Source: an uncultured Aquimarina sp.
GTDB lineage: Bacteria > Bacteroidota > Bacteroidia > Flavobacteriales > Flavobacteriaceae
Length of the DNA stretch: 34,970 bases
Reading direction: 5' to 3'
Assembly: GCF_947492965.1 (NCBI RefSeq)
Contig: NZ_CANLOZ010000020.1
Span: forward strand, 1 to 34,970
The notes beneath the pieces were generated by a model, which saw only the letters and a program-made list of their open reading frames with translations, had not been told where the DNA came from and ran no database searches. Positions 1 to 8,804 of this stretch are shown in pieces. Each line of letters starts with the position of its first letter. Position 1 is the stretch's first letter. The translations under genes were made by a program, and so were the position numbers.

Positions 1-323
1 CAGGAAATCAAAATATTACCTATAGTTTTACCAATGCAAATGGATGTACTGATACTGCTTCTGATACTGTAGAAGTGTTCGATCTGCCAACAGTATCCTT
101 TACAGCTCCTGCTGATCTATGTGTAGATGCTGGAATACAAACAGGATTAGGTGGTGGTACTCCGAGTGGAGGAACGTATTCTGGAAATGGAGTAACTGAT
201 GATGGCAATGGAACTACTTATTCCTTTAATCCTATTACTGCAGGAACAGGAAATCAAAATATTACCTATAGTTTTACCAATGCAAATGGATGTACTGATA
301 CTGCTTCTGATACTGTAGAAGTG
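1..323 (+). repeat. In-frame 246-bp tandem repeat (82 codons) in the T9SS protein
   Basis: Bases 1-77 recur without a difference at 247-323, an offset of 246 bp or exactly 82 codons. After base 77 the copies diverge (GTGTTC versus GTGCTA), where the second copy leads out of the array. The repeat unit encodes one Ig-like domain. The window begins inside a repeat, so more copies are likely upstream. Confidence 0.9.
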
Positions 324-779
324 CTAGAATTACCTGATGCTTCCGTAGATGATTCTCTTAGTCCAACTTTAACTGCGACTACCTCTGGTGCTACCTATCA
401 ATGGATTGATTGTGATACTAACACTCCATTATCAGGTGAGACGAATCAATCTTTTACAGCAACACAAGATGGAAATTATGCAGTGGATATTACATTAGAT
501 GGATGTACTCAGAGATCTTCTTGTTATTTGATAGCAAGTCTTGGCAATGAAGATGAAGAATTAACTACTGATAAATTACAAGTATACCCAATCCCAACTT
601 CAGGACTTTTAAATATTTCTATTACCATAAAAAAAGCGGTGATATATGATATCACAGGTAAAAAAGTATTCGAAACTCGTAATACCACATTTGATATATC
701 TGAATTAAATTCTGGAGTATATTTTATGAATATTGAAGGAGAAAAAGGAAATACAATAAAACAGATTATAAAAAATTAG
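1..779 (+). CDS. C-terminal part of a T9SS-exported repeat protein (5' end outside window)
   Basis: The frame is open from base 3, so the start lies upstream; the GTG at 75 is internal and not a real start. About 258 codons are visible. The first ~110 are Gly/Thr/Asn-rich Ig-like repeats (TPSGGTYSGNGV, NPITAGTGNQNITY, ANGCTDTASDTVEV) of the kind found in large adhesin-like Bacteroidota surface proteins. A less repetitive segment with Cys pairs follows (QWIDCDTNT, DGCTQRSSC). The last ~68 residues form a T9SS type A sorting domain: LQVYPIPTSGLLNI, then YDITGKKVF, then LNSGVYFMNIEGEKGNTIKQ, ending IIKN. Such domains direct secretion through the outer membrane and are cleaved by the sortase PorU. 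The specific function is unknown; it could be an adhesin or a repeat-bearing enzyme. Export by T9SS is well supported. Confidence 0.9.
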   Translation, partial: GNQNITYSFTNANGCTDTASDTVEVFDLPTVSFTAPADLCVDAGIQTGLGGGTPSGGTYSGNGVTDDGNGTTYSFNPITAGTGNQNITYSFTNANGCTDTASDTVEVLELPDASVDDSLSPTLTATTSGATYQWIDCDTNTPLSGETNQSFTATQDGNYAVDITLDGCTQRSSCYLIASLGNEDEELTTDKLQVYPIPTSGLLNISITIKKAVIYDITGKKVFETRNTTFDISELNSGVYFMNIEGEKGNTIKQIIKN

Positions 780-794
780 CATCTATCTTTAGTT

Positions 795-832
795 AAAAAA
801 AAGTCTTTCAGGTTTCTGAAAGACTTTTTTTT
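795..832. terminator. Bidirectional rho-independent terminator
   Basis: A perfect stem (AAAGTCTTTCAG / CTGAAAGACTTT, loop GTTT) is flanked by an A run on the left and a T run on the right that extend the pairing. It sits between two convergent genes, so it can serve the T9SS gene on plus and pyc on minus. Confidence 0.9.
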
Positions 833-859
833 ATACATATAAATAAATAGGATCATTCT

Positions 860-3800
860 TTATTTTAAAGTAATCACTAAATCATCGGCTTCAACCATCG
901 TTCCTGATTTAAGCACTATTTTCTTTACCACTGCATCCTCATTTGCAGTAATAGTCGTTTCCATTTTCATAGCTTCGATAATAAACAATGGATCGTTTTT
1001 CTTTATTTCTTGTCCAGTTTTCACCAATACTGAAGATAAAGACCCTTGTAATGGAGCTCCGATTTGTTTTCCGTCCGCTTTATCAGCTTTTACGTGAACA
1101 ATTTTATCTACTTTAATAGAATTATCCTTGATTTCAACATTTCGGGTTTGTCCATTTACTTTAAAAAAGACGGTAACCATTCCATTGTCCTGAGGCTCTC
1201 CGATAGAAATTAATTCAAATAACAGGATTTTACCCTTATCTAATTCTATAATAATTTCTTCTCCTGGAGTCATTCCATAGAAGAAATTCTTAGTAGGAAT
1301 ATTCATTACATTACCATATTGCAAATGGTGATTGTAAGCTCCTGTAAATACTTTTGGATATAGCTTATAAGAAAGAAAATCTGTAATATCTAACTCTCTT
1401 CCCATTCCTTTTTTAAAGACCTTTACAAAATCCTTAAATTCCGTTTCGAAATCTACTGGTTCGAGATGTGCGTTAGGTCTATTGGTAAACGGTTTTTGAT
1501 CTTTTAATATTGATTTCTGAAGTTCTTTTGGAAAACCTCCTTCTGGTTGTCCTAATTCTCCTTTAAACAAACTTACTACAGATTGAGGAAATGAAATCGT
1601 TTCTCCTCTTTCTTTTACATCATCTATGGTTAAATTATTACTTACTAAATATTGCGCCATATCTCCAACAACTTTAGAACTTGGAGTCACTTTTACGATA
1701 TCGCCAAACAATTCATTTACCTCTCCATACATTTTGGTAATTTCATGAAAACGATCTGCCAGTCCTAAACCTTGTGCTTGCGGCTTCAGGTTAGAATACT
1801 GCCCGCCAGGAATTTCATGTTGATATACTTCACCAGTACCCGCTTTTAAACCAGATTCAAAAACATAATAATATTCTCGAACCGCTTCCCAATAATTTGA
1901 ATATTCATTTAATTTAGACATATTCATCGGATTCTCACGATCATGGAACTTCAGCATTTCCATAACTGCATTAAAATTAGGCTGCGCTGTTAACCCTGAT
2001 AATCCTCCTAAAGCTACATCCACCACATCTACTCCAGCCTCAATCGCTTTAAGATATGTTGCTGATTGTACCGAAGAAGTATCATGCGTATGCAAATGTA
2101 TTGGAATATTGATTTCTGATTTTAATGCAGAAACTAATTCGTAGGCAGCATAAGGTTTTAATAAACCTGCCATATCTTTTATTCCTAATATGTGTGCTCC
2201 TGCATTTTCTATATCTTTTGCTAATTGCACATAATATTCTAAGGTATACTTGGTACGCTTTGGGTCTAAAATATCGCCTGTATAACACAAAGATCCTTCT
2301 GCAAGTCCTTGTGTACGTGTCCTTACATGTTCTATACAAGGTGCAATAGATTTCATCCAGTTTAATGAATCGAAGATTCTAAAAACGTCTACTCCGTTCT
2401 CCCAAGATTGCTCTACAAATTTACCAATTAGATTATCCGGGTAGGCAGTATATCCAACTCCGTTAGATCCTCTAATAAGCATTTGCAATAATAGGTTTGG
2501 CATTGCTGCTCTTAGCGAGCGCAAACGTTCCCACGGGTTTTCTCTTAAAAATCGTAGACATACATCAAATGTAGCACCTCCCCAAACTTCCATACTAAAC
2601 ACTTCTGGATGGTTCTTTGCAAATCCTTCTGCGACTTTAAGCATGTCATACGTTCGCATTCGAGTAGCTAATAAACTTTGATGGGCATCCCTCATGGTGG
2701 TATCCGTAAAATGAACTTTCTTTTCACTTTTTAACCACTCGGCAAATTTCTCTGGCCCTAATTCTGTAAGCAGGTCTTTTGTACCTTTTTGATACGCTGC
2801 TTTTTTATCAAATTCAGGAATATGAGGAGTAACGAAGGTTTTGGATGGATCTATTTTTTTTACATCTGGATTTCCATTAACAATGATATCTCCTAAAAAG
2901 TTTGCCAGCTTTGTCGCTCTGTTACGAGACTCTTTAATTTTAAAAAGCTCCTTTGTATCTCTAATAAAATTAACAGTAACTGCTCCTTTTCTAAATGTAG
3001 TATGATTAAGAATATTATCTAAGAAAGGCATATTGGTTTTCACCCCTCTTATTCTAAATTCTGACAGCGCTCTTCGCATTTTTCTACAAGCTCCATCCAA
3101 AGTTCTACTGTTTGCCGAAACCTTTACTAGCATGGAGTCAAAGAAAGGAGAGATCGTAACGCCTTGATAAACACTTCCCGCATCTAAACGAATACCAAAT
3201 CCAGAAGCACTTCTATAGGTAGTTATGGTACCATAATCAGGTTTAAAATCGTTTTCTGGATCCTCTGTTGTAATTCTACATTGTACAGCATAGCCATTTA
3301 CTTTAAGGCTTTCCTGACTTTCGATCTTAATTTGCTTATCCGAAAGTTGATATCCTCCAGCAATAAAAATCTGTGTTTTAATTAAATCTACACCCGTCAC
3401 AATCTCTGTAACGGTATGTTCTACCTGTACTCTTGGATTTACTTCAATAAAATAAATACTACCGTCATCATCCACCAAGAACTCTACTGTTCCTATATTA
3501 TTATAATCTACAGCTTTACATATCGTTAGTGCATATTGATAAAGATTATCCAATATATCTTGAGACACTCCATAGGAAGGAGCATATTCAATTACTTTTT
3601 GATAACGTCTTTGCACAGAACAATCACGTTCAAAAAGATGCACCATATTTCCATGATGATCCGCTACAATCTGTATCTCTATATGTTTAGGGTTTTCTAC
3701 GAATTTTTCTAAAAAAACAGTATCATCTCCAAAAGCATTTAATGCCTCTCTTTGTGATTCCGGGTAGGCTTTTTCTAACTCTTCCACACTGCGAATTACA

Positions 3801-4312
3801 CGCATACCACGACCTCCTCCACCAGAAGCAGCTTTAAGCATTACAGGAAAACCAATTCTCTTTGCTTCTTTAACTGCGATCTTAATATCTGTAAGATCTT
3901 CTTTATTACTTTGAATAATTGGGATATCATTAGCGATGGCAACTTCTTTTGCCATAATTTTATCTCCTAAAGATCGTAGCACAGATACCTTAGGACCAAT
4001 AAAAATAATATCATTCTCCTTACATCGTTGTGCAAAATCTGCATTTTCTGATAAGAATCCATATCCTGGATGTATCGCATCTACATTATTATTTTTAGCA
4101 ACTTGTATAATTGCTTCAATATTTAAATACGGTTTTAAAGGTTCATTATCCGCACCGATTTGATAGGCCTCATCAGCCTTATATCTATGTAAAGAATATC
4201 GATCCTCATAGGTATAAACTCCTACGGTTTGCAGACCAATCTCTGTACAAGCTCTGAAAATTCTGATGGCAATTTCCCCTCGATTAGCAACTAAAACCTT
4301 TTTAATTTGCAT
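860..4312 (-). CDS. pyc: Pyruvate carboxylase
   Basis: Converts pyruvate, bicarbonate and ATP to oxaloacetate, refilling the TCA cycle. At 1150 residues it has the length of a full single-chain enzyme. Biotin carboxylase comes first (KKVLVANRGEIAIRIFRA at the N-terminus, the ATP-grasp Gly-rich loop SGGGGRGM near 163-170, HIEIQIVAD and ERDCSVQRR). The carboxyltransferase follows (FTDTTMRDAHQSLLATRMRT near 540; GIKDMAGL with the Lys expected to be carbamylated; metal-binding HLHTHD). The allosteric/PC-specific domain is next, and a C-terminal biotinyl domain has EAMKMETT with biotin-accepting Lys about 1116. The carboxyltransferase signature distinguishes it from acyl-CoA carboxylases. It lies 194 bp after a TRAP transporter operon on the same strand. 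Its biotin would be attached by the BirA encoded at 29295-30026. Confidence 0.98.
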   Translation of the reverse strand: MQIKKVLVANRGEIAIRIFRACTEIGLQTVGVYTYEDRYSLHRYKADEAYQIGADNEPLKPYLNIEAIIQVAKNNNVDAIHPGYGFLSENADFAQRCKENDIIFIGPKVSVLRSLGDKIMAKEVAIANDIPIIQSNKEDLTDIKIAVKEAKRIGFPVMLKAASGGGGRGMRVIRSVEELEKAYPESQREALNAFGDDTVFLEKFVENPKHIEIQIVADHHGNMVHLFERDCSVQRRYQKVIEYAPSYGVSQDILDNLYQYALTICKAVDYNNIGTVEFLVDDDGSIYFIEVNPRVQVEHTVTEIVTGVDLIKTQIFIAGGYQLSDKQIKIESQESLKVNGYAVQCRITTEDPENDFKPDYGTITTYRSASGFGIRLDAGSVYQGVTISPFFDSMLVKVSANSRTLDGACRKMRRALSEFRIRGVKTNMPFLDNILNHTTFRKGAVTVNFIRDTKELFKIKESRNRATKLANFLGDIIVNGNPDVKKIDPSKTFVTPHIPEFDKKAAYQKGTKDLLTELGPEKFAEWLKSEKKVHFTDTTMRDAHQSLLATRMRTYDMLKVAEGFAKNHPEVFSMEVWGGATFDVCLRFLRENPWERLRSLRAAMPNLLLQMLIRGSNGVGYTAYPDNLIGKFVEQSWENGVDVFRIFDSLNWMKSIAPCIEHVRTRTQGLAEGSLCYTGDILDPKRTKYTLEYYVQLAKDIENAGAHILGIKDMAGLLKPYAAYELVSALKSEINIPIHLHTHDTSSVQSATYLKAIEAGVDVVDVALGGLSGLTAQPNFNAVMEMLKFHDRENPMNMSKLNEYSNYWEAVREYYYVFESGLKAGTGEVYQHEIPGGQYSNLKPQAQGLGLADRFHEITKMYGEVNELFGDIVKVTPSSKVVGDMAQYLVSNNLTIDDVKERGETISFPQSVVSLFKGELGQPEGGFPKELQKSILKDQKPFTNRPNAHLEPVDFETEFKDFVKVFKKGMGRELDITDFLSYKLYPKVFTGAYNHHLQYGNVMNIPTKNFFYGMTPGEEIIIELDKGKILLFELISIGEPQDNGMVTVFFKVNGQTRNVEIKDNSIKVDKIVHVKADKADGKQIGAPLQGSLSSVLVKTGQEIKKNDPLFIIEAMKMETTITANEDAVVKKIVLKSGTMVEADDLVITLK

Positions 4313-4341
4313 GATAAAAATTTTGTGTTTAAATAATATTT

Positions 4342-4355
4342 AGCGAACATTCGCT
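4342..4355. promoter_or_regulatory. Inverted repeat in the pyc leader
   Basis: AGCGAA-CA-TTCGCT is a perfect 6-bp dyad about 30 bp upstream of the pyc start. It overlaps a second small dyad TTCGC-T-GCGAA (4350-4360). It is GC-rich for this intergenic region and may be an operator or a leader hairpin. No regulator can be named. Confidence 0.3.
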
Positions 4356-4452
4356 GCGAAGATATCGATTCGAATGAACACTTCCAATACATTTTAAACA
4401 GAATCCCTGAAATAATTAATTTTTGTAGTTATTATTAACCAACTATTTCTTT

Positions 4453-4476
4453 CTGTTAAACCTTAAACGTTAACAG
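4453..4476. promoter_or_regulatory. Inverted repeat between dctP and pyc
   Basis: CTGTTAA-N10-TTAACAG is a perfect 7-bp dyad about 140 bp upstream of the pyc start and about 30 bp past the dctP stop. It has no T-tract on the minus strand, so an operator fits better than a terminator. A related dyad (TTAACA-CAC-TGTTAA) lies at 8593-8607. Confidence 0.3.
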
Positions 4477-4506
4477 CAAATTCATACGTTGAATTAACAC
4501 AAATAC

Positions 4507-5640
4507 CTATTTCTGTATTTTATTATAGTATGCTTTTTCGGTTACTTCAGACCATTTAGCAATCCTATTCTGGAAGTTGGAATAGCTTTCATAAACCTCT
4601 TTAGATAAAGGATCGTCTCCTATCATTTCCTGAATGGCTTCATCAGTATAACTTCGTAATGCGTCCAAAGTTTCTTTAGAAAATTCTCTTACCTCTACAC
4701 CTTCTTCATTCACTAATTTATCTAAATAAATACCATTTTGTTTATCAAACTCAGACAACACCCAAACTTGAGCCCTTTTGGCAGCAGCCTGTAAGATAGC
4801 TTGAAGATGCGGTGGCAGTGCGTCGTGTAAATTTTTATTAATAAAGAACTCTAACTGAGAACCCGTTTCATGCCAACCTGGGGTATAATAATATTTTGAA
4901 ATTTTATGAAATCCCATTTTATAATCATGATACGGTCCGATCCATTCCGTAGCATCAATAACTCCTCGTTCTAAACTCGTATAAATTTCGCTACCAGCTA
5001 CCAAAATTGGTGCTCCTCCAGCTTTTTCTAACACTTTACCCCCAATACCTGGTAAACGCATCTTTAAACCTTTAAAGTCTTCTACAGAGTTAATTTCTCT
5101 ATTAAACCACCCTCCCATTTGCACTCCAGTATTTCCTCCCATAAAAGGAACCAAATTAAACTGTGCATATGTTTTTTTCCAAAGTTCATATCCTCCTCCT
5201 ACCTCTAACCAAGAAGTAATTTGTTGGCTATTCATCCCAAAAGGAACGGCTGCAAAAAATTGTGCTGCTGGAGTTTTTCCTGCCCAATAATACGATGCAC
5301 CACATCCCATTTCTATCGTACCTTGGGAAACAGCATCAAATGCTTCTAATGGTGGTACTAATTCTCCTCCACCATATACTTTAATTTTAATTTGACCATT
5401 AGACAATTCCTCTACCCATTCTGCATATTTTTCCGCTACTTCCCCTACCACTGGAAAATTAGGTGGCCAAGTTGTAGTCATCTTCCAATGGAATATTTTG
5501 TCAGGCTTAGCAGTATCATAGGAAGTAGGATTAGTCATACTCGCAGGAGGTTCTCCAAGACAAGACAAAAAAAACATCATTAAAATACCATATATGAATG
5601 TTTTCAAAAATCTAACTCTCCGTATCTTATATAAACTCAT
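4507..5640 (-). CDS. dctP: TRAP transporter substrate-binding lipoprotein (DctP family, 2-oxo-acid/monocarboxylate type)
   Basis: Extracytoplasmic solute receptor of a TRAP transporter, 377 residues. The N-terminus has a basic start, a hydrophobic stretch and a lipobox-like FFLSC (Cys27), so the receptor is probably membrane-tethered. The mature part begins FHWKMTTTWPPNFP and includes FDAVSQGTIEMGCGASYYWAGK, GLKMRLPG (Arg195, the Arg that binds the substrate carboxylate in this family) and GSEIYTSLERGVIDATEWIG. These features match the branch that includes the keto-acid binder TakP, rather than sialic-acid (SiaP) or C4-dicarboxylate binders. It ends a dctQ-dctM-dctP operon, 17 bp after dctM. 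The substrate is inferred; pyruvate, another 2-oxo acid or lactate are the best guesses given the adjoining pyruvate carboxylase. Confidence 0.93.
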   Translation of the reverse strand: MSLYKIRRVRFLKTFIYGILMMFFLSCLGEPPASMTNPTSYDTAKPDKIFHWKMTTTWPPNFPVVGEVAEKYAEWVEELSNGQIKIKVYGGGELVPPLEAFDAVSQGTIEMGCGASYYWAGKTPAAQFFAAVPFGMNSQQITSWLEVGGGYELWKKTYAQFNLVPFMGGNTGVQMGGWFNREINSVEDFKGLKMRLPGIGGKVLEKAGGAPILVAGSEIYTSLERGVIDATEWIGPYHDYKMGFHKISKYYYTPGWHETGSQLEFFINKNLHDALPPHLQAILQAAAKRAQVWVLSEFDKQNGIYLDKLVNEEGVEVREFSKETLDALRSYTDEAIQEMIGDDPLSKEVYESYSNFQNRIAKWSEVTEKAYYNKIQK

Positions 5641-5657
5641 GATTTTAGTTATTCTAA

Positions 5658-7004
5658 TTAATTGCCATTAAAAATAATCTCTGGAAAAAATAATACTAAG
5701 CCTACTATAAAAAGTTGTATAACAATAAAAGGAACTATCCCTCTATATATTTGGCTTGTTTTTACTGTATCTGGCGCGACTCCCTTTAGATAGAACAATG
5801 CAAAGCCAAATGGAGGAGTTAAAAATGAGGTTTGTAAATTCAATGCCATCAAAATTCCAACCCAAAGCATATTCATATCCAAAGCATTAAAAACGGGTGT
5901 TACCACTGGTACGATAATAAATACGATCTCTATAAAATCAATAAAGAAACCAGCGATAAAAATAACCAACATTACTAATAATAGAAACATTAAGGGTGTC
6001 AACTGAGACGAAATAATCAATTCTTGTAAGTATCGATCTCCTCCTAAGGTTCTAAAAACTAGTGTAAATGTAGTCGCCCCAAGTAATATAAAAAACACCA
6101 TCGATGTAAGACGAGTCGTTTCTTGAGCTACTTCTTTTAATATTTTAAATGAAAACTTTTTCTGAATAATAGTCAAAATCGTTGCTCCCAAAGCCCCAAT
6201 TGCAGAAGCTTCTGTTGGGGATGCGATACCACTAAATATAGATCCTAGCACTATAACAATTAACAGTACTGGTAACAATAACACCTTAACAACTTTGGGT
6301 CCAAAATGAGTCCCTTTAAACTCTGCAATCTCTTCTGCTGGAATACTCGGTGCGTCGTTTTTATGAATAAATGACTTTATCAAAATATATAGAATGTAAA
6401 GCCCAACTAATATCAAACCTGGTAATAAGGCCGCAGAAAATAAGGTTCCTACATCTACAGACGCTGCTCCTCTTGATGAACTATTAATCGTATCCGCCAA
6501 CAGCACCAATACTATAGACGGTGGGATTATTTGTCCTAAGGTACCCGAAGAAGCAATAACTCCTACTGCGAGTTCTGTCTTATAGCCTCTTTTTAGCATC
6601 GTTGGGAGACTAATTAAACCCATAGTTACCACTGTTGCACCCACGATTCCTGTTGATGCGGCTAACAAAGCACCTACAATAACAACGGATATAGCTAGTC
6701 CTCCTCTAACTCGACCAAACATCATCGCCATTGTTTCCAAAAGACTTTGAGCGAGCCCAGATTTTTCCAACATGATTCCCATAAAAATAAATAAAGGAAC
6801 TGCCATCAACACATAGTTATTAACAACCCCCATAATTCTAGAAGGCAATAAATAAAATGTAGACATGGTAAACTGTTCTGGCGCAAAAATTGAAACACCA
6901 AAAGCAAAAGCAACAGAAATCCCACCTAAAGTAAAAGCTACGGGATATCCTTTAAGAATTAAAATGAATATGATTACAAATAAAACAACCGCTAAAAACT
7001 CCAT
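5658..7004 (-). CDS. dctM: TRAP transporter large permease (DctM)
   Basis: Twelve-helix-class membrane subunit that carries out Na+-coupled carboxylate uptake. The 448-residue length is normal. Nearly the whole protein is hydrophobic. Recognisable DctM stretches are VPLFIFMGIMLEKSGLAQSL, the Gly/Pro-rich STGIVGATVVTMGLISLP and ASSGTLGQIIPPSIVLVL, and near the C-terminus LNLQTSFLTPPFGFALFYLKG. The start overlaps the dctQ stop by one base (TAATG), which indicates translational coupling. The spacing to dctP is 17 bp. No irregularity seen. Confidence 0.96.
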   Translation of the reverse strand: MEFLAVVLFVIIFILILKGYPVAFTLGGISVAFAFGVSIFAPEQFTMSTFYLLPSRIMGVVNNYVLMAVPLFIFMGIMLEKSGLAQSLLETMAMMFGRVRGGLAISVVIVGALLAASTGIVGATVVTMGLISLPTMLKRGYKTELAVGVIASSGTLGQIIPPSIVLVLLADTINSSSRGAASVDVGTLFSAALLPGLILVGLYILYILIKSFIHKNDAPSIPAEEIAEFKGTHFGPKVVKVLLLPVLLIVIVLGSIFSGIASPTEASAIGALGATILTIIQKKFSFKILKEVAQETTRLTSMVFFILLGATTFTLVFRTLGGDRYLQELIISSQLTPLMFLLLVMLVIFIAGFFIDFIEIVFIIVPVVTPVFNALDMNMLWVGILMALNLQTSFLTPPFGFALFYLKGVAPDTVKTSQIYRGIVPFIVIQLFIVGLVLFFPEIIFNGN

Positions 7005-7507
7005 TAGATATCTCTCTTAAAAATTATCTGAATAGATTTTAGCATTTCAGAAACTCCTTGTAACAATAAAAAGGCAAACCCCAAGGTGATACAAAATTTT
7101 AGCACATACAAAGCTGGTAATCCACCTGGTTGGGGAGATCCTTCATCGATCATAAAGGATGACAATCCATAATACCAAGAAGAAACAATCACTACATAAC
7201 ACCAAGGAATTAATAAACACACCCCTCCTAAAAGGTCTATCCAGGCTTTTCCTTTTTCGGAAAATCTAGTGTAAAAAACATCTACTCTAACATGTTTCCC
7301 ATGTTTAAAAGTATACGCGGAACCTATTAGAAAAAGCATTCCGAAGAGATAAATTTCGGTTTCGATCATCCAAATGAACGTGAACTGAAAAACATATCGC
7401 ATAACGACATCTAATCCTACCAAAACCGCCAATAGAAACGCAACCCAACTGACAAGAGTTCCCGTTTTTTCTCCAATCCAATCTAGAGAATTAATGATTT
7501 TTTGCAT
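7004..7507 (-). CDS. dctQ: TRAP transporter small permease (DctQ)
   Basis: Small four-helix membrane subunit (167 residues) that partners DctM. Hydrophobic segments lie near residues 15-37, 50-65, 90-112 and 130-152. The first contains WVAFLLAVLVGLDVVMRYVF, and the arrangement with FGMLFLIGSAYTFKHGKHVRVDVFY is typical of DctQ, where the HGKHVRVD loop is the family hallmark. It is the first gene of the transporter operon, so the promoter should lie in the 100 bp between it and yaaA. A weak candidate there is TTTG and TAAATTTC about 20 bp apart on the minus strand. Confidence 0.94.
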   Translation of the reverse strand: MQKIINSLDWIGEKTGTLVSWVAFLLAVLVGLDVVMRYVFQFTFIWMIETEIYLFGMLFLIGSAYTFKHGKHVRVDVFYTRFSEKGKAWIDLLGGVCLLIPWCYVVIVSSWYYGLSSFMIDEGSPQPGGLPALYVLKFCITLGFAFLLLQGVSEMLKSIQIIFKRDI

Positions 7508-7607
7508 TCAAAAAGGCCTAAAATATTGAAGGCTTAAGATACTAAAATTAGGAGCATTTAGAAATTTATTCTAATATCAAATATGAAAACAAAATAAGAG
7601 CATTGAA

Positions 7608-8369
7608 TTACCTGACAAAAACCAATTCGTTAGGTTTTGTTGTATATTCTTCGCTATAACCATAACCATCATAATTAAAACCTTTTAAGTCTTCTATAGT
7701 TTCAGCTCCAGTGTCTATGATATAACGAACCATCATTCCTCTTGCTTTTTTAGCAAAGAAACTGATCATTTTTAATTTATCTCCTTTCCAATCTTTAAAC
7801 TGTGGTGTGATCACAGGTACTTTCAGCGCTTTCTTATCAATCGCACTGAAATATTCATTACTCGCTAGATTTACAAATAATTCATCATCTTTCAATTCAT
7901 TATTTAGTTGTTCCGTAAGCTGCTTCTTCCAAAACTCATATAGATTATTACTACGTCCTACCTTTAGTTTTGTCCCCATTTCTAAACGATACGGTTGAAT
8001 TAGATCTAATGGTTTTAGTATACCATATAAACCAGAAAGGATTCTTAATTTATCCTGTAAGACATCTAATTTATCTTCTGGAATTGTATAACCATCTAAG
8101 CCTGTATAAACGTCTCCATTAAAAGCATATACTGCAGGTCTCGCATTTTCTTGTGTAAATGGAAGACTCCAATCTTGATTTCGTTGCCAATTTAATTGCG
8201 CCAACTTATCACTAATACTCATTAGATCTGATAAATTTTTTGGTGACTTTTTTTGAAGAACAGTATTTAATTTTTCAGCTTCAACCAAAAAAGAAGGCTC
8301 CGTATATTTTTGAGTAGGTAATGCGGTTTCAAAATCTAAAGACTTTGCTGGTGATACTACAATTTTCAT
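7608..8369 (-). CDS. yaaA: Peroxide stress protein YaaA (UPF0246/DUF328)
   Basis: 253 residues, the usual length. It opens with MKIVVSPAKSLDFE and contains RPAVYAFNGDVYTGLD, LRILSGLYGILKPLDLIQPYRLEMGTKL (cited here in part) and FFAKKARGMMVRYI, all hallmarks of the YaaA family. In E. coli YaaA limits free iron and protects DNA and proteins from H2O2, and the fold binds DNA. It is transcribed in the same direction as the TRAP operon but 100 bp away. A 435-bp gap on its other side holds its promoter. No key block appears missing. Confidence 0.96.
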   Translation of the reverse strand: MKIVVSPAKSLDFETALPTQKYTEPSFLVEAEKLNTVLQKKSPKNLSDLMSISDKLAQLNWQRNQDWSLPFTQENARPAVYAFNGDVYTGLDGYTIPEDKLDVLQDKLRILSGLYGILKPLDLIQPYRLEMGTKLKVGRSNNLYEFWKKQLTEQLNNELKDDELFVNLASNEYFSAIDKKALKVPVITPQFKDWKGDKLKMISFFAKKARGMMVRYIIDTGAETIEDLKGFNYDGYGYSEEYTTKPNELVFVR

Positions 8370-8804
8370 GTGTTTACAATATTACTTTATAAGTTACACT
8401 CCGCTAAAGGCTAGTGTTAGACATAAAACTCATCATTGTTTATTATACTTTGACGTGCCTCATGAAGTGAATTTCGTTTTTTCAAAAATACAATAGTACT
8501 GGAATAAATAAAATCAACTCGAGTAATTCTTACCTATTGAAGCATTGATATACTTTATTGCAAAATACATAAACGCTTCTTCTTTACACGGTTTAACACA
8601 CTGTTAAGGAATAAATTAACATATAAAAATAAAGGCTTTAATATTTTTAACAGAAAAAAACCTTACCTTTATAACGTTTTAAACATAAAAACACTTTCGA
8701 AACACAGTAGTCATATATCGCTAATTTTAATTAGCAATTCACACTTCCCATCTTTTTTAGTACATCACGCTTATCTGTATTGTGTAATTAATTAATAAAC
8801 CTAT
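8370..8804. other. 435-bp non-coding region between divergent yaaA and the GH gene
   Basis: I see no convincing gene here. It must hold both promoters. Visible structure: dyad TTAACA-CAC-TGTTAA at 8593-8607; TACCTTTA at 8664-8671, a near match to the -7 box TAnnTTTG without a clear -33 partner; and the perfect dyad GCTAATT-TT-AATTAGC at 8720-8735, about 70 bp before the GH start. Either dyad could be a regulator site for the GH gene. Confidence 0.5.

Noticed and set aside
75..77. GTG as the start of the first gene
   Set aside because: The frame is open to the window edge and the preceding codons continue the repeat sequence.
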